Assembly (NCBI GenBank): GCA_023261525.1
Contig: JAHFOU010000057.1
Span: 1 to 9,965, forward strand
Direction of reading: 5' to 3'
Origin: Planctomycetota bacterium
GTDB lineage: Bacteria > Planctomycetota > SBBH01 > JAHFOU01
DNA: 9,965 nt
Part shown: piece after piece, positions 5,225 to 9,965 of the stretch
Layout of the letters: each line of letters begins with the position of its first letter
Numbering within the stretch: position 1 is the stretch's first letter
Notes under the pieces: generated by a model
Told to the model about the DNA's origin: nothing
Database searches by the model: none
What the model saw: only the letters and a program-made list of their open reading frames with translations
Translations under genes and position numbers: made by a program

Positions 5225-6685
5225 ATGACCATCCGCTGGGAAACCTATGCCCTGGGACTGGACGAGGCCCTGAGGACCTTCGACCCCCACGCCGCGGGCG
5301 CCAAGGGGGTCCCGGCCAAGGAGAACCTCTCCCGCACCGCCGTTCCCTGCGAGATCGCGGGGCAGAAGGCCTTCCTCAAGATCCACCGCTCCCGCTCCCC
5401 CTTGGAAGGCTTCAAGCAGGCCCTGGCGCCGAAATCCCGCCAGGAGGCCCGCCTGGCCCGGCGCCTGCGCGAGGTCGGCGGGTCCGCCCCCGAGCCCCTG
5501 GCCGCCGGATGGGACGCCCGAGGAAGCTATCTCCTCACCCGGGAGCTGGCCGGAGCCAGGCCCCTGAACGAAACGGAGGGCAGCCCGGCCCTGGCCCGCG
5601 CCCTGGGCGCCCTGATGGCCCGCCTCCACCGGGTGGGGCTCTGGCATCCCGACCTCCACGCCGGGAACCTCCTGGTCTCGACCGCCCCCGACGCATCCCC
5701 CTGGCTGACCGTGGCCGACCTGCCCTCGGCCAAGCTCATCCCCGAGATGCCCAAGGGCCTGGTCCTCAAGTCCCTGGCCATGCTGGCGGCTTCCCTGCCG
5801 AGGTTCCGGAACGCCGACCTCCTGAGGGCCCTCAAGGCCTACCGGACGGGGACGCTCCCGTCGCGGAAGGCCCGACGCCGGCGGGTGCTCGCCCTCCTGG
5901 CCGAGCGCGAGCGGATCTGGGACCGCCATTGGAGAAGCCGCACGCGGCGTTGCACCCGGACGACGGGGGCCTTCGTGGCCACGGAGGCCATGGTCCGGCG
6001 CCGCGACTTCCCTGAGGCCTCCGTGACGGAGGCACTGAAAGCCCATCGGGAGACCCTGACCGGAGCCGGGGCCTCCCGCCTGCTCAAGAAGGACGGGCCC
6101 ACCTCGGTCTCCCGGGGCGCGGGCGTCTGCGTGAAAGCCTCCAGGAAGTCCCGGCGGTCCTGGATCGGCGCCAACGCCCTCTGGGAGCGCGACTGCGCCA
6201 CGGCCAGGCCCCTGGCCTGGGTACAAGAGGGATTCCTGATCACCGAGGACCTCTCTTCTTCGGCCCGGGAGATGGACCGCTGGCTGGCCGAACGCTGGGA
6301 AAGCCTACCTCCGTCCGTCCGCCGGCGCTTCCTTCAGGGCCTGGCCGCCGCCTTCCGCAAGCTGGGGGAGCGGGGCGTGTGGCCCTCCGACGCCAAGGCC
6401 TGCAATCTCTTCGTCCGCCAGAAGGACGTCGGATTCGAATTCCCCCTCGTGGACACCGACGGGGTGAGGGAAACCAGACCCTCCACCGCCGCCCTCTCCA
6501 GGACCCTGGTCCAGCTCCACCTCTCCACCCCGCGCCGGGTCGGACGCCTGGCCCGGGCCCGTTTCCTCCGCGCGCTTACGGGAAAGGACTGGAGGGGCTA
6601 TGCCCGTTTCGTTCTGAGGATGGCCCGCGGCCGCAGCATCCTCTTCCAGAGCGAGGCCGGGGACGTGGAGGAGGCCCAGCCCTGA
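5225..6685 (+). CDS. Tandem LPS-kinase-like protein (two Kdo/WaaP/InaA-type kinase domains)
   Basis: A 486-residue cytosolic protein made of two kinase-like domains of the lipopolysaccharide kinase (Kdo/WaaP, InaA) type. Domain 1 (about 1-225): Lys52 in AFLKIH, Glu74 in the alpha-C helix, hinge YLLTREL (102-108), catalytic loop HPDLHAGN (141-148) with Asp143 and Asn148, and metal Asp165 in VADLPSAK. Domain 2 (about 240-475): Lys304 in VCVKAS, hinge FLITEDL (337-343), catalytic loop WPSDAKACN (386-394) with Asp389 and Asn394, and Asp410/Asp412 in LVDTDG. Spacing agrees between the halves, so this is an internal duplication with both sets of ATP and catalytic residues kept. Known relatives phosphorylate Kdo or heptose of the LPS inner core and have one domain. 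A bifunctional core kinase, or one acting on another surface glycan, is likely. It overlaps the downstream glycosyltransferase by four bases (CTGA), which implies joint translation. Confidence 0.85.
   Translation: MTIRWETYALGLDEALRTFDPHAAGAKGVPAKENLSRTAVPCEIAGQKAFLKIHRSRSPLEGFKQALAPKSRQEARLARRLREVGGSAPEPLAAGWDARGSYLLTRELAGARPLNETEGSPALARALGALMARLHRVGLWHPDLHAGNLLVSTAPDASPWLTVADLPSAKLIPEMPKGLVLKSLAMLAASLPRFRNADLLRALKAYRTGTLPSRKARRRRVLALLAERERIWDRHWRSRTRRCTRTTGAFVATEAMVRRRDFPEASVTEALKAHRETLTGAGASRLLKKDGPTSVSRGAGVCVKASRKSRRSWIGANALWERDCATARPLAWVQEGFLITEDLSSSAREMDRWLAERWESLPPSVRRRFLQGLAAAFRKLGERGVWPSDAKACNLFVRQKDVGFEFPLVDTDGVRETRPSTAALSRTLVQLHLSTPRRVGRLARARFLRALTGKDWRGYARFVLRMARGRSILFQSEAGDVEEAQP
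6667..6674 (+). promoter_or_regulatory. Shine-Dalgarno that fixes a CTG start
   Basis: GGAGGAGG inside the end of the kinase gene ends 7 bases before CTG at 6682. No ATG, GTG or TTG occurs in the glycosyltransferase frame near this site, so the strong Shine-Dalgarno with ideal spacing supports initiation at CTG. Confidence 0.6.
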
Positions 6686-7839
6686 GGATCCTCCACACCT
6701 TCTCGGACTGGAAATGGACGGGGCCGGCCGAGCCCGCCCTGACCCTCGCCCTGGCCCTCAAGGCCCGGGGGCACGAGGTCCTCTTCGCGTGCTCCCCCCT
6801 GCCCTTCGACGCCGTGGACGCCCTGGAGAAGCGGGCCCGGGAGCGGGGCCTTCAGCCCGTCACCCGCTTCCGCCTGGCCAAGCATTTTTCGCTGAAGGAC
6901 AACTACGCCGACGCCCGGGACCTCCCGCCCTGGCTGAAGGCCCAGGGCATCGAGGTGGTCCACTGCCACCGGCGCCAGGACCACTGGGTGGCGGGCCGGG
7001 CCGCGCGCCGCTGCGGCATCCCGGTCGTGCGTAGCCTCCACGATGGCACGCCCCTGCCCCGCACGCTCAGGGACCGCTGGCTGGCCGCCCGTGCCACGGA
7101 CCGCCTGCTCTATGCCTCCGAGTCCGCCCGGGCCGCCGACCAGGCCCAGCGGCATTGGCCCGAGGGCTTCGCCCTCACCGTCCCTCCGGCCCTGGACCTG
7201 GCGCGCTACGCGCCCGAGGGCCTGGGGAACCTGCGCACGGAGCTGGGCATCCCCCCGGAGGCCCTGGTCGTCGGGATCGCGGCCAGGGTCCAGGAGAAGC
7301 GGCGCTTCGACCTCCTGCTCAGCGCCTTCAAGAGAATGTTGGCGACCCTGCCCGAGACCCGGCTCCTCCTCATCGGCCGGGGCACCCGGCTGGACGAGGT
7401 GGCCCGCAAGCCCGCCGAACGCCTGGGGATTTCGCATCGGGTGGTCTTCGCCGGCTACCGTCGCGAGGACTACGCCCGGGCCCTGAACACGATGGACCTC
7501 AAGGTCTTCCTGGTCCCCGGCTCGGACGGCACCTGTCGCGCCCTGCGCGAGGCCCTGGCCCTGGGCAAGCCCGCCGTGGCCACCCGTCGCGGCATGCTGG
7601 CCGAGATCGTCCGCGACGGCGAGAACGGCCTGCTGGTGGAGGAGACCGAGGAATCCCTGGCCGGAGCCCTGCTCCGTCTGGCCCAGGATGCGACCCTGCG
7701 CGCCAGGATGGGCGCCGCCGCACGGGCCAGGGCCCTGCGGGAGTACGACGTCGGGGTTCAGGCGGAGCGGGTGGAGGCGGTCTACCGGCGCTTGGGGACG
7801 GCCGGGAGCGCGCCCTTGCCGTCCGGGGTCAGGGCCTGA
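6682..7839 (+). CDS. GT-B glycosyltransferase (GT4-like) with CTG start
   Basis: A 385-residue glycosyltransferase. The N-terminus reads RILHTFSDWKWTGPAEPAL (2-20), a first strand plus glycine-containing loop typical of GT4 enzymes. VVHCHRRQDHWVAG (92-105) is the next N-domain motif. The C-domain has VVGIAARVQEKRRFDLLL (196-213) and LLLIGRG (228-234). The donor-site motif SDGTCRALREALALGKPAVAT (281-301) shows the EX7E pattern as Asp-x7-Glu (D282, E290). It probably adds a sugar to the LPS core or another surface glycan together with the adjacent kinase. The start is CTG: it begins the first beta strand exactly, overlaps the kinase stop as CTGA and has a good Shine-Dalgarno. The frame is open far upstream but that stretch is the kinase gene in another frame. 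The last 58 bases overlap the end of the convergent pyroglutamyl-peptidase-like gene. Confidence 0.85.
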   Translation: MRILHTFSDWKWTGPAEPALTLALALKARGHEVLFACSPLPFDAVDALEKRARERGLQPVTRFRLAKHFSLKDNYADARDLPPWLKAQGIEVVHCHRRQDHWVAGRAARRCGIPVVRSLHDGTPLPRTLRDRWLAARATDRLLYASESARAADQAQRHWPEGFALTVPPALDLARYAPEGLGNLRTELGIPPEALVVGIAARVQEKRRFDLLLSAFKRMLATLPETRLLLIGRGTRLDEVARKPAERLGISHRVVFAGYRREDYARALNTMDLKVFLVPGSDGTCRALREALALGKPAVATRRGMLAEIVRDGENGLLVEETEESLAGALLRLAQDATLRARMGAAARARALREYDVGVQAERVEAVYRRLGTAGSAPLPSGVRA

Positions 7840-8516
7840 GCGGCGGCCCGGAACATCACGCCGCGCTCGGCGGCGGCACCCACGATGAGGCGGACGGCGG
7901 TGGCGGCCTGGAGGCGGAGCCGGGCCTTGCCGGCCAGGTCCGTCTTGGGGCTGGGCACGGGCATGCGGATGAGGCCGGCCACCCCGCGGTCCGCCGGCAT
8001 GGCCTGCATCAGCTGGAAGAAGGCGTGGTTGCCCAGGTAGCCCCCGGCGTTGTCCGAGGCCATGGACGGGATGTCGGCCGCCGAGAGGCGGGCCCGGATC
8101 ACGTCCAAGGGAAGGGTGGAGGGTACCTCCGCGGGCGCCTTGCGGTCGATGGGGACGCCGCGGTGGACCTTGCGGGTGGCGTCGGGCCGGGGGTCATCGT
8201 CGCGGTTGCGGGCGGTGCGCTCCAGCAGGAAGGGACCTGAAGGCCCTGCCGCGAAGCAGACCACGGCGCAGGGATCCAGGCGCCTCAGGGAGGCCTTGAG
8301 CCTGCGGGCGGCGGCCCCGTAGGCGGACGGCAGGATGACGGCCTGGACCCGGGCTCCGGCCACCCGGAAGCCGTGCAGGCCCTTCACCGCGGCGTCGGCG
8401 GGGTTCTCCTCGGCGCCCGCGTGGGGGCCGAAGCCCGTCACCAGGACGATGGGATCGTTGGAGGGGGCCTTGCGCATCTTGGCGCCCCGCACGGATTTGA
8501 CCTTGGCTTGGGGCAT
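7782..8516 (-). CDS. Pyroglutamyl-peptidase (C15) family protein lacking catalytic Cys and His
   Basis: A 244-residue protein of the Pcp fold, a little longer than the usual 200-220 because of about 20 extra N-terminal residues. Family motifs: VLVTGFGPHAG (24-34), ENPA (37-40), and GPSGPFLLERTARNRDD (91-107) with the catalytic-triad Glu at 99. The nucleophile region reads SDNAGGYLGN (154-163) where active enzymes have AGxYLCN, so Cys is Gly162. The His region reads AGLIRMP (180-186) where active enzymes have GFIHxP, so His is Arg184. The reading frame is intact and the core is otherwise well kept, so this looks like a maintained non-peptidase relative, not debris. A binding, inhibitory or different catalytic role is possible; none can be assigned. 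The ATG at 8516 follows TAGAAT by 12 bases. Its 3' end overlaps the glycosyltransferase gene from the opposite strand. Confidence 0.85.
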   Translation of the reverse strand: MPQAKVKSVRGAKMRKAPSNDPIVLVTGFGPHAGAEENPADAAVKGLHGFRVAGARVQAVILPSAYGAAARRLKASLRRLDPCAVVCFAAGPSGPFLLERTARNRDDDPRPDATRKVHRGVPIDRKAPAEVPSTLPLDVIRARLSAADIPSMASDNAGGYLGNHAFFQLMQAMPADRGVAGLIRMPVPSPKTDLAGKARLRLQAATAVRLIVGAAAERGVMFRAAAQALTPDGKGALPAVPKRR

Positions 8517-8528
8517 CGAGGAAGGCCC

Positions 8529-8557
8529 ATTCTACCCTTCCGGCAGGCCTCCCACAA
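8529..8557 (-). promoter_or_regulatory. Candidate sigma-70-type promoter for the Pcp-like gene
   Basis: On the minus strand TTGTGG (8557-8552) and TAGAAT (8534-8529) are 17 bases apart. The -10 matches 5/6 and the first three -35 bases are consensus. The leader would be about five bases with no Shine-Dalgarno. Confidence 0.5.
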
Positions 8558-8561
8558 GGCC
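8546..8561. repeat. Short inverted repeat between divergent promoters
   Basis: GGCCT (8546-8550) and AGGCC (8557-8561) form a perfect 5-base inverted repeat around a 6-base centre. It overlaps the -35 of the minus-strand promoter and sits just before the -35 of the plus-strand one, a plausible operator position. In DNA this GC-rich it could easily arise by chance. Confidence 0.2.
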
Positions 8562-8565
8562 GCCC

Positions 8566-8594
8566 TTGCGGGAAGTTCCCCCCGGGGACACAAT
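8566..8594 (+). promoter_or_regulatory. Candidate promoter for the GYF_2/DUF2752 unit
   Basis: TTGCGG (8566-8571) and CACAAT (8589-8594) are 17 bases apart, and the ATG at 8603 follows the -10 box after 8 bases. Transcription would start about two bases before the start codon. No Shine-Dalgarno is present. Confidence 0.45.
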
Positions 8595-8602
8595 CCGCCC
8601 CC

Positions 8603-9496
8603 ATGCCCGAAGCGGACCGGTACTGGGTGTCTTCCGCGGGCCGCGAGTTCGGCCCCACGGACCTGGCGGGCCTGATGCAGTGGGTCCGGGAAGGCCGCCT
8701 CACGACGGACACCCTGGTCCGCAAGAACGATGCCCCACCCGTGCCCGCGGGAACCCTGGGCGAGCTGGCGGACGCCCTGCAGGTGCCCAGAGGGCACGCC
8801 CCCGTCCTGACCATCCCCCTGCCCGCGGAGTTCAGGGTCTGGGAGCTCATCGGAGCGGCCTGGACCGCCCTCAAGCCCCATTGGCTGGCGATGTCGGTCA
8901 TGTGCCTCCTCTTCGGGATCCTGACCTCCGTCCTCGGCGTCCCGGCCAATATCCGGAACACCCAATATCTCATGCAGCACGGGCTCCAGGGCGGCCATCC
9001 GCCGTTCGGCTTCCCCGATGCCCTCAACCTCCTCCAGCTCTTCCTGAACCTGGTCCTCATGGGCGCCTTCCTCGTCGGCATCTTCCGGGCGGCGCTCGGG
9101 ATGCTTTCCGGGACGCCTCCCTCGGTCGGCATGCTCTTCAGGGGCTTTGACCGCATCGGGCAGGGGATCCTGGCCTCCCTGGTCCTCTACCTCCTCACGA
9201 TGCTGGGGTGCTGTTTCTGCATCATCCCCGGGGTGATCCTCACCCTGATGTGGATGTTCACCTTCCCCGTGATGGCGGAGGGCTCCCGGGATTTCTGGCA
9301 GTGCATGCAGGAGAGCGCCCGGCTCACCAAGGGCTACCGTGGCCAGCTCCTGCTCCTCTGCCTCGCCTTCATCCCGATCCTGCTCCTGGGGTATCTCACC
9401 TGTTGCCTCGGCGTGTTCGTCGCCAACGCCCTCATCTTCACGACCCTGGCGCTGACCTACCGCTTCCTCCAGGCCAGGCAGGGCCCGGCGGCGTGA
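8603..9496 (+). CDS. GYF_2-domain multi-pass membrane protein
   Basis: A 297-residue protein with two parts. Residues 6-60 fit the GYF_2 domain: YWVSSAGREFGPTDLAGLMQWVREGRLTTDTLVRK (7-41) has the Y-W-x(n)-G-P hallmark, and such domains are thought to bind proline-rich peptides or partner proteins. The rest is a membrane domain with hydrophobic segments at about 94-113, 141-164, 187-222 (long enough for two passes, with Cys at 203, 204 and 206) and 247-287 (two passes). Small or charged loops between them recall DUF975-like or similar bacterial six-helix proteins. The GYF_2 part has no signal peptide, so it should lie in the cytosol. Function is unknown. The stop codon overlaps the start of the next gene (GTGA), so the two are probably co-translated. 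Confidence 0.8.
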   Translation: MPEADRYWVSSAGREFGPTDLAGLMQWVREGRLTTDTLVRKNDAPPVPAGTLGELADALQVPRGHAPVLTIPLPAEFRVWELIGAAWTALKPHWLAMSVMCLLFGILTSVLGVPANIRNTQYLMQHGLQGGHPPFGFPDALNLLQLFLNLVLMGAFLVGIFRAALGMLSGTPPSVGMLFRGFDRIGQGILASLVLYLLTMLGCCFCIIPGVILTLMWMFTFPVMAEGSRDFWQCMQESARLTKGYRGQLLLLCLAFIPILLLGYLTCCLGVFVANALIFTTLALTYRFLQARQGPAA

Positions 9497-9900
9497 CCCC
9501 CGCCGAGCGCCAGGCCAAGGCCATCGCCGCCCTGGCCCTCGCCGCGCTCCTGGCCCTCGCCGCCTTCCTCCCCGCCGATCACCCCCTGGGATTCCCCCTC
9601 TGCCCCCTGAAGCGCCTCGCGGGCATCCCCTGCCCCACCTGCGGGATGACGCGGGCCTTCTGCAACGCCGTCCAGCTCCATTGGCGGACCAGCCTGCGGT
9701 GGCACCCCCTGGGCCTCCCGTTGGCCCTGGCCTGCGCGCTCGGGGCCCTCTGGCTGGGCATGGAGGCCTGGCGGGGCCGGACCTTCAAGCCCGAATGGAG
9801 GACCCGCCTGATGCCCCCCCTGGCCGTCCTCGGCCTCGGGGCCACCCTGGCCACCTGGGCCCTGAGGCTCTGCGGGGTCGGCCCCTTCAACCCGCTCTGA
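9493..9900 (+). CDS. DUF2752 membrane protein
   Basis: A 135-residue integral membrane protein. The DUF2752 signature is CPTCGMTRAF at 47-56 (the C-P-x-C-G-x-T-R motif), after a first hydrophobic helix (10-28) and a short loop with another Cys (37). Two further hydrophobic segments follow (72-92 and 107-128). The paired cysteines could bind a metal or be redox active, but no function is established for the family. The GTG start overlaps the previous gene's TGA; there is only a weak purine stretch upstream, so translation is probably coupled. The short N-terminus from this GTG leads directly into the first helix. The last 14 bases overlap the 3' end of a convergent gene. Confidence 0.8.
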   Translation: MTPAERQAKAIAALALAALLALAAFLPADHPLGFPLCPLKRLAGIPCPTCGMTRAFCNAVQLHWRTSLRWHPLGLPLALACALGALWLGMEAWRGRTFKPEWRTRLMPPLAVLGLGATLATWALRLCGVGPFNPL

Positions 9901-9965
9901 GGCGGTAGACGCCCAGGGCCCGCTTGAGGTCCCGGACCTGGTCGGCGCCGAACTTCTCCAGGAGG
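9887..9965 (-). CDS. C-terminal end of an unidentified gene
   Basis: Only the last 25 codons and a TGA stop are in the window. The peptide ends with DLKRALGVYRLRAG. Nearly every codon ends in G or C and the frame gives a sensible amphipathic helix, whereas the other two minus-strand frames give Pro/Arg-rich or Ser-rich nonsense, so I take it as a real gene end. There is too little to name a family. It converges on the DUF2752 gene and overlaps it by 14 bases. Confidence 0.6.
   Translation of the reverse strand, partial: LLEKFGADQVRDLKRALGVYRLRAG

Noticed and set aside
6379..6681. Upstream extension of the CTG-started glycosyltransferase
   Set aside because: The extension is the kinase gene read in another frame, Arg/Pro/Gly-rich and with no match to a GT-B N-terminus.
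1..9965. Mobile elements, CRISPR arrays, tRNA or rRNA genes
   Set aside because: No transposase or integrase motifs, spaced direct repeats, attachment-site repeats or tRNA-like folds were seen; composition and codon use look even across the window.

Overview
The window is very GC-rich, and its genes use G or C at almost every third codon position. It looks like a chromosomal stretch from a diderm, LPS-bearing bacterium: four predicted lipoproteins, an LpoB-type peptidoglycan-synthase activator, a Kdo/heptose-kinase-like protein and two GT-B glycosyltransferases all point to an outer membrane. An Acidobacteriota lineage (Holophagae, near Geothrix/Holophaga) is my best guess. This is inference from gene content and composition only; Myxococcota or another high-GC diderm cannot be excluded. 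I see no tRNA, rRNA, CRISPR array, insertion sequence or phage gene. Coding is dense and no gap exceeds about 90 bases.

Left part, minus strand (1-2072): a GT4-like glycosyltransferase (1101-2072), a lipoprotein combining a CsgG-like fold with a glycine zipper (369-1028), and the 5' part of a LeuA-like acyltransferase of the HMGL/isopropylmalate synthase superfamily (1-349). A short divergent promoter region follows (about 2073-2160).

Centre, plus strand (2161-5201): four closely packed genes. They are a secreted glycine-zipper protein, a YcfL-like lipoprotein, LpoB, and a COG3014-type TPR lipoprotein that starts with TTG directly after the lpoB stop. They look like one transcription unit acting at the outer membrane/periplasm, probably on peptidoglycan synthesis. 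A second unit (5225-7839) holds a protein with two tandem LPS-kinase-like domains and a glycosyltransferase that appears to start with CTG. Both probably act on LPS core or another surface glycan.

Right part: a pyroglutamyl-peptidase-family protein on the minus strand (7782-8516) that has lost the catalytic Cys and His and overlaps the 3' end of the glycosyltransferase gene by 58 bp. A divergent pair of promoters leads on the other side to a GYF_2-domain membrane protein and an overlapping DUF2752 membrane protein (8603-9900). The 3' end of an unidentified minus-strand gene closes the window.

A theme runs through the window. Six candidate genes, most of them first in their unit, have a -10-like hexamer only 7-12 bases before the start codon and no Shine-Dalgarno, which suggests leaderless or near-leaderless mRNAs. 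Several internal genes have clear Shine-Dalgarno sequences. The main points for a second look are the dead pyroglutamyl peptidase, the tandem kinase, the CTG start, the stop/start-abutted lpoB-COG3014 pair and the leaderless pattern.
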